DNA from: an uncultured Desulfovibrio sp.
Lineage (GTDB): Bacteria > Desulfobacterota > Desulfovibrionia > Desulfovibrionales > Desulfovibrionaceae
Direction: 5' to 3'
NCBI GenBank assembly: GCA_900546145.1
Contig: URBN01000053.1
Coordinates: 1 to 10,610, forward strand
Length of the DNA stretch: 10,610 bases
Shown here: in pieces, positions 1 to 6,403 of the stretch
Position numbering within the stretch: the stretch's first letter is position 1
How the letters are laid out: every line of letters begins with the position of its first letter
Program-made: the position numbers and the translations under genes
The notes under the pieces: model-generated
Told to the model about the DNA's origin: nothing
Seen by the model: only the letters and a program-made list of their open reading frames with translations
Databases searched by the model: none

Positions 1-108
1 GCCAAAAGAAATCTTCCAAAATGTACTCCGTAGTTGATGTGAATGCAGATTAGCAGAGTAACTTCTATATTGAAAAATGGAAATGAAAACTTATGGAGTT
101 TGCATTTA

Positions 109-151
109 TAAAGTCAGAGCAGTGTCTGCGAGAGACACTGCTCTGACTTTA
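109..151 (-). terminator. Long perfect hairpin after the ferredoxin gene; likely operon terminator
   Basis: A perfect 19-bp inverted repeat (arms 109-127 and 133-151) encloses a 5-base loop (128-132). It starts 37 bases beyond the stop of the last gene of the minus-strand operon, where a terminator is expected. No clean T-run follows on either strand; on the minus strand the stem's own CTTT runs into ATAAAT, so the U-tract is weak. The stem is long for a simple intrinsic terminator and could also protect the transcript end or stop transcription from both sides. Bases 1-108 are AT-rich and show no gene. Confidence 0.7.
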
Positions 152-188
152 ACTGTAATCTGATTTTTACAAAATGTTTGTATTTATA

Positions 189-515
189 TTATATTTTTTT
201 ACGTGTTTCAAATGAAAAAAAGCTTTCTTTGCCGTGAATATCTACACACTTCCAGGATATTTTGTTTTTGCCCATGATAGGACGCAGACTGGCTTTGTAA
301 TACCCGAGCTGATAGGGAATGCGCGTTTCAATGGCACCACGAGGACATGCCTTGACACAGGACATGCAATCCCAGCAGTCCCTCAGGGATCTGCAGCAGG
401 AATGGCCTGTCTTTGGATCAACGTACATTAAATCACCTGGGCAGACTTCTTCACAGAAGGATTCAGAACGGCCCTTGCAACCGTTGCATTTTGCAATATC
501 TATTCTAGGCGGCAT
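189..515 (-). CDS. AprB-like two-[4Fe-4S] ferredoxin subunit
   Basis: This 108-residue cytoplasmic electron-transfer protein probably partners the flavoprotein just upstream. Two ferredoxin cysteine sets are visible: C10-x2-C13-x7-C21-x3-C25-P and C47-x2-C50-x2-C53-x3-C57-P, enough for two [4Fe-4S] clusters. The start (MPPRIDIAKCNGCKG) and the segment CPGDLMYVDP resemble the N-terminal part of adenylylsulfate reductase subunit beta (AprB), including the insertion between the second and third cysteines of the first set. True AprB is about 150-170 residues and has a long C-terminal tail that wraps around AprA; this protein ends near residue 108 and lacks it. A strong AAGGAG site lies upstream of the ATG. 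The gap to the flavoprotein stop is 15 bases and the two genes share a frame. It is the last gene of the operon. A generic 4Fe-4S ferredoxin is the fallback name. Confidence 0.88.
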   Translation of the reverse strand: MPPRIDIAKCNGCKGRSESFCEEVCPGDLMYVDPKTGHSCCRSLRDCWDCMSCVKACPRGAIETRIPYQLGYYKASLRPIMGKNKISWKCVDIHGKESFFSFETRKKI

Positions 516-530
516 GAGAATAACTCCTTT

Positions 531-2312
531 CTACTCGTGATACCTGTCACCGGGGACGCACTGTTCATAAGGACGGGTGAACATTTTGATTTTTCCCGTT
601 TGGGGATCCCTCATGGATTCTATGAAACAATCAAAGTGCTCATCATCACGTTCGGGATAGTCAGACCGTGTCTGCCAGCCTTCCCAGCGAGTCTCTTTAC
701 GTTCTTTAAGATGATAGCAGACGGCTTCGGCTACATCGACGCGATCCATTGTTTCGAGACACTGCAGCAGCTCATGCAGATTTGAGGCATATAAATACTG
801 AAACTGAGATTGAAGCATTTTGATGTTGGCGATGGCATAATCCAACCGTTCTTCGTTGGTACGGTAGAACTGGCTGACACCTCCGGCATATTCATCCATG
901 AGACGCTGGAGGCGTTCACGCATAGCCACGGCACTGACACCATCAAAATTGCCGCCTCTGAGAAGCGGAGCAAAAACCCGTTCTTTTTCCTTCTGCAGTT
1001 GTTCTTCGGAGAGATGCGGCAATTCGATGTTATTTTCTTTGATATATTTTATGGCGCCGCGTGCGGCTATCTTTCCCTCTACGGCACATCCACCAACGAA
1101 TTTATTGGGGTTGCCTCCGGCAGTTTCTCCGGCTGCAAAAAATCCTGGCAATGTTGTCATTCTGTCCAGGTTGACCCAGAAACCGCCCATGGTGTGACCC
1201 CCAAGAATGTAAGGATCAGAACCGTAGATTTCAATGGGCTGCTTTGTTATGTCCTGTCCTCTGGAAGCGAGGAATAAAACGAAGGACGGCCGCTCGTTCA
1301 GATAATCCGTCAGCAGATCCCGGGCCTGCTCCGGCGTTAAATCCCGAGTGTCACAATACGTGGGGCCGCGGCCTTCCAGCCATTCTTTCATAGGAGCATT
1401 TGCCCGGATGTATCTTGGAGCGGCATCTCCGCCTAACTCGGCGTAATGCGTCTGCATTATGCGTTCATCCTTGCAGTTGATGATGGGAGACTTATAGCCA
1501 ACGGATATGGTGTCTATCGGACCACAGAAGTCTTTGGAGCGTGTTGCTACCCATCGTTGCTCGAGACTGGTCAGCTCCGCGCCCTGGCGAAATCCAATTG
1601 CGTAGCCTGTGCCCACACAGTAGGGGCACATCCACACCTGATGCCCGCAGTCGGTTGAATCAGCAGTGTACGATTTATAAAGAGTACCTGCGCCGCCGGT
1701 GCAGCAGATAGTGGCCTTCGCGCGGAAAATATAAAATTTTCCGTCACGTACGCCGAATCCATAGGCTCCACAGCAGCGTCCATTTTCCATGATAAGCCCG
1801 GTTGCGGCGATTCTGTTGTAGACTATACCGTTTTCAATGGCTTTTTCTGCCATTATCGGTTTAAGTTGTTCTCCATGGATGGAGATATCCCATTTTCCGC
1901 GATACATCACTTTGCCTTTGTCATCGCGGAGTATAGGCAACCCCCAGCGTTCGAGATCCTCTACAGCCTCGTTCAGCTCTTGGGCGTTTGACAGGGCAAG
2001 GTCTTCCCGCAGCGGCCCGCCGCCTACCTGAGCGCGTGACCAGCGGACGAGATCTTCCGGCGTTTTTCCTTCAGGGATATACGTATTGATGGCGTCCATT
2101 CCCGCTGAGCAGGCGCCCGAGCGGTGAATTTCTGCTTTTTCCATGTAGGTAACGGTGAGAGAGGGATCTATCTTTTTGACTTCAACAGCAACGAAACATC
2201 CAGCATTTCCGGCACCTATTACGAGAATATCTGTGTCGATCACCTCCTGCTTAATATCTGCAAAGGAGGGCGGTATGGCTGTTTTTGCGTGGCATGCATG
2301 TATATTAGGCAT
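531..2312 (-). CDS. AprA-like FAD-dependent oxidoreductase (fumarate reductase/APS reductase flavoprotein superfamily)
   Basis: The 593-residue protein carries an N-terminal FAD-binding Rossmann motif, G33-A-G35-N-A-G38, and a C-terminal FAD contact region, GFFAAGETAGG near 390-400. The middle resembles AprA: EQRWVATRSKDF (251-262) corresponds to the Arg-containing active-site stretch, EGRGPTYCDTRD (313-324) to the AprA EGRGPIYMDT region, and PYILGGHTMGGFW (367-379) holds H373 at the AprA active-site His position. It begins PNIHA-like and has no signal peptide or twin-arginine motif, so it should act in the cytoplasm. AprA is about 660 residues, so this paralogue is shorter. It lies between the transporter gene tctA (43-base gap) and an AprB-like ferredoxin, without sat or qmo genes, and in A-then-B order. 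A carboxylate dehydrogenase or reductase is therefore more likely than APS reductase. AGGAG precedes the ATG. The stop is TAG. Substrate unknown. Confidence 0.88.
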   Translation of the reverse strand: MPNIHACHAKTAIPPSFADIKQEVIDTDILVIGAGNAGCFVAVEVKKIDPSLTVTYMEKAEIHRSGACSAGMDAINTYIPEGKTPEDLVRWSRAQVGGGPLREDLALSNAQELNEAVEDLERWGLPILRDDKGKVMYRGKWDISIHGEQLKPIMAEKAIENGIVYNRIAATGLIMENGRCCGAYGFGVRDGKFYIFRAKATICCTGGAGTLYKSYTADSTDCGHQVWMCPYCVGTGYAIGFRQGAELTSLEQRWVATRSKDFCGPIDTISVGYKSPIINCKDERIMQTHYAELGGDAAPRYIRANAPMKEWLEGRGPTYCDTRDLTPEQARDLLTDYLNERPSFVLFLASRGQDITKQPIEIYGSDPYILGGHTMGGFWVNLDRMTTLPGFFAAGETAGGNPNKFVGGCAVEGKIAARGAIKYIKENNIELPHLSEEQLQKEKERVFAPLLRGGNFDGVSAVAMRERLQRLMDEYAGGVSQFYRTNEERLDYAIANIKMLQSQFQYLYASNLHELLQCLETMDRVDVAEAVCYHLKERKETRWEGWQTRSDYPERDDEHFDCFIESMRDPQTGKIKMFTRPYEQCVPGDRYHE

Positions 2313-2355
2313 TTATTTCTCCTATGAATAGATAATATATTGTATATGGAATATT

Positions 2356-3843
2356 TTATTTTTTATTTTTGTGAAAAGATGATTTTATAATTATAAAAAA
2401 TGTTATTGCCATCAGAATCATTGCAACAGGACGAGTAAAGAACATGTAGTGATTTTGTTCAGAAGCAATGATTACCTGCTGTAGAGATGTCTCCCAGGTT
2501 GGTTCGAGAATGAATCCGATAATTAGGCATATTATTGAAAAATCAAATTTTTTCATTAAATATGCAAGAAACGAAAATAGAAGCATCAGTGTAACGTCAA
2601 AATCGCTATACTGTGATAAGTATGATCCAATAATGCATGTAAAAATGATTATGGGATAGAGTATAACCTGCGGAATTTTGACAACAGAGCAGAAAGCCCG
2701 GATTCCAAGCCTCCCTATGCAAAAAAGAAACAAAGTTGCGACGATTAGACTGGCATAAATGGAATAAATAAACTGCGCATTCTCCTGAAACATAAGAGGG
2801 CCGGGTATCATGCCATGGATAACAAAAGCGCCGACTAAGAGCGCCGCTGCGACATTGCCAGGAATCCCCAACGTGAAAAGAGGAATGAGGCTGGCGGCTG
2901 CAACAGCACTGTTGGCCGATTCTGAAGCCGCTATACCCTCGAGGCGTCCCTTACCGAATTCTTCAGGATGCTTGGAATGCTTGACGGCCTGATCATAGGC
3001 AAAAAAAGACGCTACCGGTGCGCCTAGTCCCGGCAATGCGCCTACGATAACGCCGGCGATTGAGGAGCGGATCAGAGTTTTGATGCAGCTGAACCATTCC
3101 TTAAGGCTAATAAAACGATCCTTGGGATCAGAGGAAAATGTCAGCGATATATTTTCTCCGGGGTTGCTGAAGCGTTGCTCCAACTGAAGCAGAATCTCTG
3201 AAAATGCCAGCATGCCAATACCAATGGGGATTAGGCTAATGCCTCGCTCAAGAGAGACAATCCCAAACGTCAGGCGGGGCATGGCAGACACCGGTTCTAT
3301 GCCAATAGTGGCAATGAGCATGCCGAATGCTGCGGCAATGAGACCGCGAAGAATAGAACTGCTTCCAAGACCGGCAATGATTGTCATGGCGACGCAGATG
3401 AGAGCGAAGATTTCCGGCGGTCCCATGTACAGGGCTACGACGGCGAGCGGAGCTGCGACCAGGACCAAAACCAGAGTCGAAAAGGCGTCACCTGTGACCG
3501 AGGCGTATAAGGCCATGCGCAAGGCTTTTTCACCTTTTCCTTTCTTTGTGAGAGGATAGCCATCCCAGGTTGTTGCCGCGGATTCGGGAGTTCCGGGGGT
3601 GTTGAGCAGAACTCCGGATATGGAGCCTCCGAAGAAAGCTCCTTTATTCAGTCCGACCAGAAAACCTATGGCGGCGATCGGTGACATATAATATGATAAG
3701 GGGATACAGAGAGCGATCGCCATTGGTCCATTAATTCCGGGGATCGCGCCGGCTATGATACCGATGGTTACACCAAGAAACACAAATAATATATTGATGA
3801 ATTGTAGGCCATCAGCAAATCCAGCCAGGATTGTACTTAGCAT
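2356..3843 (-). CDS. tctA: Tripartite tricarboxylate transporter large permease, TctA family
   Basis: This is the large inner-membrane subunit of a tripartite tricarboxylate transporter, which imports a carboxylate delivered by the periplasmic binding protein using an ion gradient. The 495 residues match the usual TctA length of about 500 and form many hydrophobic segments. Family hallmarks are AGAIPGINGP (31-40), the conserved stretch LNTPGTPESAATTWDGYPLT (about 80-99), and its internal counterpart GALPGLGAPVASFFAYDQA (about 267-285), reflecting the two-repeat fold. Translation starts 17 bases after tctB ends, behind a GAGGT site, which suggests coupled expression. Base composition is odd: about 61% GC in sampled lines of the 5' half (3001-3060 and 3421-3480) but about 35% in 2401-2700 at the 3' end, where the last membrane segments are rich in Ile and Phe. 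The substrate cannot be told from the permease. Confidence 0.95.
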   Translation of the reverse strand: MLSTILAGFADGLQFINILFVFLGVTIGIIAGAIPGINGPMAIALCIPLSYYMSPIAAIGFLVGLNKGAFFGGSISGVLLNTPGTPESAATTWDGYPLTKKGKGEKALRMALYASVTGDAFSTLVLVLVAAPLAVVALYMGPPEIFALICVAMTIIAGLGSSSILRGLIAAAFGMLIATIGIEPVSAMPRLTFGIVSLERGISLIPIGIGMLAFSEILLQLEQRFSNPGENISLTFSSDPKDRFISLKEWFSCIKTLIRSSIAGVIVGALPGLGAPVASFFAYDQAVKHSKHPEEFGKGRLEGIAASESANSAVAAASLIPLFTLGIPGNVAAALLVGAFVIHGMIPGPLMFQENAQFIYSIYASLIVATLFLFCIGRLGIRAFCSVVKIPQVILYPIIIFTCIIGSYLSQYSDFDVTLMLLFSFLAYLMKKFDFSIICLIIGFILEPTWETSLQQVIIASEQNHYMFFTRPVAMILMAITFFIIIKSSFHKNKK

Positions 3844-3860
3844 GGCAACCTCACTTCATA

Positions 3861-4325
3861 CTATGGCATAGGTACGTTGAGTCCGAAACGGGCTACTGCA
3901 TAAATAGCCAGAACGGGGATCAGCGAGACGAGAATCATTGGTGCTGCCTTACGCTGACCACAAAAGAACTGTATGATGAGCAGGAAAATAATACCCGCCG
4001 GTATGAATCCCACTACATGTGCGGCTGGCAGAATGAGCAATCCCGGCACAATGAACCGTATGAGATGAAGCCACTGACAACCGGCAATCTGTTTTTGTGG
4101 TTTTTTATTGTTTGTTTTATCACGCAACAGAGTCCATACTTCCTTACTCAGCCCTAGTGCGGCTAGCAAAAGCATCAGGGCGCATGACGCATCAGGCACA
4201 AGAGTTGCCGGAACTCCATATCCGGGGTATTCCGGAGACCAGGTTGGGATCACCCAGGCAAGCATAACAATGCTGACAACAATGACTACGCTGTAAGCAA
4301 GTATATTTCGTTGCCGTTCGACCAT
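3861..4325 (-). CDS. tctB: Tripartite tricarboxylate transporter small permease, TctB family
   Basis: The 154-residue membrane protein is the small subunit of the tripartite transporter. Four hydrophobic segments are visible: near 9-26 (LAYSVVIVVSIVMLAWVI), 45-62 (DASCALMLLLAALGLS region), 85-115 (LIRFIVPGLLILPAAHVVGFIPAGIIFLLI) and 127-148 (APMILVSLIPVLAIYAVARFGL). The basic loop RDKTNNKKPQK lies between the second and third. This length and the four-helix layout are typical of TctB, whose sequence is otherwise poorly conserved, so the call rests heavily on its place between tctC and tctA. An AAGGAAAA site precedes the ATG. The stop is TAG and tctA follows 17 bases later. Confidence 0.9.
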   Translation of the reverse strand: MVERQRNILAYSVVIVVSIVMLAWVIPTWSPEYPGYGVPATLVPDASCALMLLLAALGLSKEVWTLLRDKTNNKKPQKQIAGCQWLHLIRFIVPGLLILPAAHVVGFIPAGIIFLLIIQFFCGQRKAAPMILVSLIPVLAIYAVARFGLNVPMP

Positions 4326-4402
4326 TTTTATTTTTCCTTACATTGCTATAGGGGAGAATGCGAACTGCATCTCCCTCTTGTACTGAATATATTTGTGCCA
4401 AT

Positions 4403-4419
4403 CAGAAGTGTTACTTCTG
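4403..4419 (-). other. Small hairpin overlapping the tctC stop codon
   Basis: Arms CAGAAGT (4403-4409) and ACTTCTG (4413-4419) pair perfectly around a 3-base loop and include the TAA stop of tctC (4411-4413). It sits at the start of the only long gap inside the transporter genes (85 bases to tctB). There is no T-run after it, so it is not a full terminator. A hairpin here could protect the 3' end of a tctC transcript or dampen downstream expression, which would fit the need for more binding protein than permease. That role is inference. Confidence 0.3.
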
Positions 4420-5349
4420 TGTTGCAAAACGAGAAGACGCTTCTTTCATATATTTATCAGCGAATACAGGACCAAATTCCGTAGGACGCATCATTAGTTT
4501 CTTCGTGATAAAATCTTTAAAAGACTGATCCTTCTGCAATCCAGAAATAGCGGTTTCAAGGCGCTTGCGGACATCATCAGACAGTCCTTTGGGTGCGGCC
4601 AGTACAAGATACATTTCCACGGATTCATCCCAGCCCTGCTCACGCAGAGTTGGAATGTCAGGGAGTTCCGTGAGCCTTTCAGGAGTAGTAGCGGCCAACA
4701 CCTTTATTTTTCCGCTTGCCTGGTACCCAAACATGATGGATCCGACATGTCCGAGATCAGCGTGCCCGCCCATGATGGCAGAAATGATGGAAGGGCCGCC
4801 CGTGCTGGGCATCAGAGCGATCTGAACGCCCTCTTTGGCCGCTATGCGTTTCATAACGTCACGGTCATCGGATCCCTGAAACATATATGTCAGGCCGCGG
4901 CCTTCCTTTTTCGCCCAGGCAAATGCGTCTTTCAGCGTTTTCCAAGGACGATCAGGAGCGCAAATGATCCCGCTCTGATTCAGACCCAGAAGTGTCAGAT
5001 AATCAAAGTCTTCCAGCTTGTAGCTGGTTTTAATGAAATGAGGAGAGTAGGTGAATGCGGCGGTCGCCGAAATGCCAAGTGTATACCCGTCGTGAGGAGC
5101 GGTGGCCAGTTTCGCTGCCATGACGCTGCCATGAGATCCGCCAGGAACGTTGATAACAAGTACAGGCTGACCAAGGTCTTTTTTCAGCGCCTCGGCGACA
5201 GCACGGGTAAGGAGGTCGATCTGAGCACCAGGTTTTGTCATCGTCATCAGTTGAATAGGGTGATCCGGATAATTGCCGGCAAAAGCCCGTCCCGTTGAGC
5301 CCAGACAACAAAGGATGATGGAGCAATAGCAGAAAAATTTTTTCAACAT
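4411..5349 (-). CDS. tctC: Tripartite tricarboxylate transporter substrate-binding protein, TctC (Bug) family
   Basis: This periplasmic solute-binding protein captures the transported carboxylate for TctA/TctB. The first 24 residues are a Sec signal peptide: MLKK, a hydrophobic core (FFCYCSIILCCLG), then a likely cleavage site after RAFA before GNYPDHPIQ. The mature start YPDHPIQLMTMTKPGAQIDLLTRAVA is the classic Bug-family opening, followed by GQPVLVINVPGGSHGSVMA and the GHADLGHVGS pocket region. I chose the ATG at 5347-5349 (312 residues) because it has GAGAGGAG seven bases upstream and begins the signal peptide directly. A longer in-frame start at 5409 would add 20 non-hydrophobic residues before the signal and would lie inside the upstream inverted repeat. 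It is the first gene of the five-gene operon. Bug proteins bind many carboxylates, so substrate is open. Confidence 0.94.
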   Translation of the reverse strand: MLKKFFCYCSIILCCLGSTGRAFAGNYPDHPIQLMTMTKPGAQIDLLTRAVAEALKKDLGQPVLVINVPGGSHGSVMAAKLATAPHDGYTLGISATAAFTYSPHFIKTSYKLEDFDYLTLLGLNQSGIICAPDRPWKTLKDAFAWAKKEGRGLTYMFQGSDDRDVMKRIAAKEGVQIALMPSTGGPSIISAIMGGHADLGHVGSIMFGYQASGKIKVLAATTPERLTELPDIPTLREQGWDESVEMYLVLAAPKGLSDDVRKRLETAISGLQKDQSFKDFITKKLMMRPTEFGPVFADKYMKEASSRFATQK

Positions 5350-5390
5350 ATGCAACTCCTCTCTGTGAACGTAAGTGAAAAAAGAAGCCC

Positions 5391-5410
5391 CTTGTGCCAA
5401 TATGCACAAG
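5391..5410. promoter_or_regulatory. Inverted repeat upstream of tctC (candidate operator)
   Basis: Two perfect 7-base arms, CTTGTGC (5391-5397) and GCACAAG (5404-5410), are separated by CAATAT. The site lies 42 bases upstream of the chosen tctC start, where a repressor or activator of the operon could bind. It could equally be a 5'-leader hairpin. No regulator gene is in the window and I do not recognise the half-site. I could not place a convincing -35/-10 pair nearby. Confidence 0.35.
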
Positions 5411-5434
5411 ACTACACGCGCTCCCTGCAGACAC

Positions 5435-5450
5435 TATCGCCTAGGCGATA
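5435..5450. promoter_or_regulatory. Perfect 16-base palindrome TATCGCCTAGGCGATA (candidate operator)
   Basis: The 16 bases are a perfect palindrome without a spacer, centred about 93 bases upstream of the tctC start. Such symmetry suggests binding by a dimeric regulator. With the inverted repeat at 5391-5410 it would frame the control region of the transporter/oxidoreductase operon. The regulator is not encoded here and the family is unknown. Confidence 0.4.
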
Positions 5451-6112
5451 AAAGAGGATTTTTCCCGTTTTTTTTCTGCTGAAGATCAACCTGAATGAGG
5501 AGGTCCATCGGAAAATCATAATCATGAGATGGTGTTTTCTTATTCGTGAACATCCCCAACATTCAATTCTGTGCAGACAGCCTTAAGGTGTTTCATGCCT
5601 CGTAGCAGGCGTCAGAAGACATAAATTTGCCACCTTGAAGGACCCCAAACTGCCTCTCCAAGCCGAAAACTCAATGCAGCGCCGCCTCTTTTTCTCTGGA
5701 GCGACAATGTTTGGAGATGGTTGTTCTGACAAGCAGGTTGGCCGTTGTTTTGAGCATTCGTGGCCGCTGGGCTCCACACAAGATGCAGAGGCCGATCAAG
5801 AGGGAGACCCGAAAACGCGGCAGATACAAAGCAGGACAGTACGAAAGAGCACTCGGCTATTAAAAGTTTAAGGGAGCAGTCTCATTTTGCTATTTCAGCT
5901 TCCTCTGGGCCCGTCGTCATAAAAGCATGAGGGGGGTGACATGGTATCGGATGGCACTAAACGTAAGTGAGCCGTCGATCCCTAGTACGATAGTTGCGAA
6001 GACTGCCCTCCCTTTGCCCCCGGTACACAGTGGTGAAGAAGTCCGTCTGGCTCAACTATTACCGCGGCGGAATCTCTGAAGTTTTTTCCCTCTGGCCAGA
6101 GCGGAAACGGCC
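5451..6112. other. Stretch of about 660 bases with no convincing gene
   Basis: No open frame here has both a credible start and recognisable protein content; the longest are 60-80 codons. On the plus strand 5717-5866 could encode about 49 basic residues (containing GRWAPHKMQRPIKRE) and 5951-6079 about 42 residues, but I recognise neither. On the minus strand a 9-codon frame (MSSDACYEA, ATG near 5621) has an AAGGTGG site and lies within an imperfect long-range inverted repeat (5581-5590 with 5631-5641). A 12-base palindrome, CTCTGGCCAGAG, occurs at 6090-6101 without a T-run. The stretch may be decayed sequence between two operons, or an untranslated leader of tctC. Confidence 0.5.
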
Positions 6113-6403
6113 TCAGTGACAGTGGCTGAGAAGGAAGAGCAGGGCGGCGATGATCCCGGACCACTTCAGAAGGGTCCAGTCCCCTGAGCTGGGGGACGGA
6201 TCGGACTGCCGGGAACGGTACGGGGAAGAGCTGCCGGACGACGGAGTGTGGTCATGCCCGGAAGAATACGTTTCCCCGGGATGCCGTGCGGTCTGGATGC
6301 TCTGCTGCCGCGCGGAGCCGGACCGGCCGCCATCAGAATAAAATTTCCTGCCGTGCGCGTACTGGCAGGTGCTCCAGTAGCTGCACAGACTGGGACTGCA
6401 CAT
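6113..6403 (-). pseudogene. In-frame continuation of the nuclease gene beyond the TAG: Fe-S cysteines, Ser-rich linker, hydrophobic tail
   Basis: This 96-codon segment starts directly after the TAG at 6404-6406 in the same frame. It opens with MCSPSLCSYWSTCQYAHG, the three-cysteine C-terminal motif of iron-sulfur PD-(D/E)XK nucleases of the AddB/Cas4 kind (the family commonly has C-x4-5-C-x5-C followed by a short basic end). A Ser/Gly/Arg-rich linker of about 55 residues follows, then a hydrophobic tail (LLKWSGIIAALLFLL) and a TGA stop. Its ATG has no good Shine-Dalgarno of its own, so independent translation is unlikely. It is either the lost end of the gene at 6404-7129 or is reached by readthrough. 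With one residue at the TAG, the full protein would be 338 residues. Confidence 0.7.

Noticed and set aside
531..2312. Canonical APS reductase AprA of sulfate respiration
   Set aside because: Shorter protein, A-before-B gene order, no sat or qmo neighbours, a ferredoxin without the AprB tail, and linkage to a carboxylate transporter. AprA-like is supported, but the APS reductase function is not.
4393..5401. The 10-mer TTGTGCCAAT at 4393-4402 and 5392-5401 as a repeated operator
   Set aside because: Ten-base matches are expected many times by chance in 10 kb, and only the second copy is part of an inverted repeat.
5385..5402. Sigma-54-like promoter (TGGCAC followed by GC on the minus strand)
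   Set aside because: The GG to GC spacing is two bases too short for the -24/-12 consensus.
5350..5409. Upstream in-frame start for tctC at 5407-5409
   Set aside because: It would put 20 non-hydrophobic residues before a clean signal peptide and overlap the inverted repeat, and the ATG at 5347-5349 has a much better ribosome site.
5635..5871. Plus-strand frame of 78 codons as a gene or insertion-sequence remnant
   Set aside because: No good ribosome site, no recognisable domain, and no terminal inverted repeats or target duplications around it.
6090..6101. 12-base palindrome CTCTGGCCAGAG as a terminator of the nuclease gene
   Set aside because: It has no loop and no T-run on the minus strand (A-rich follows), so an RNA terminator is not supported.
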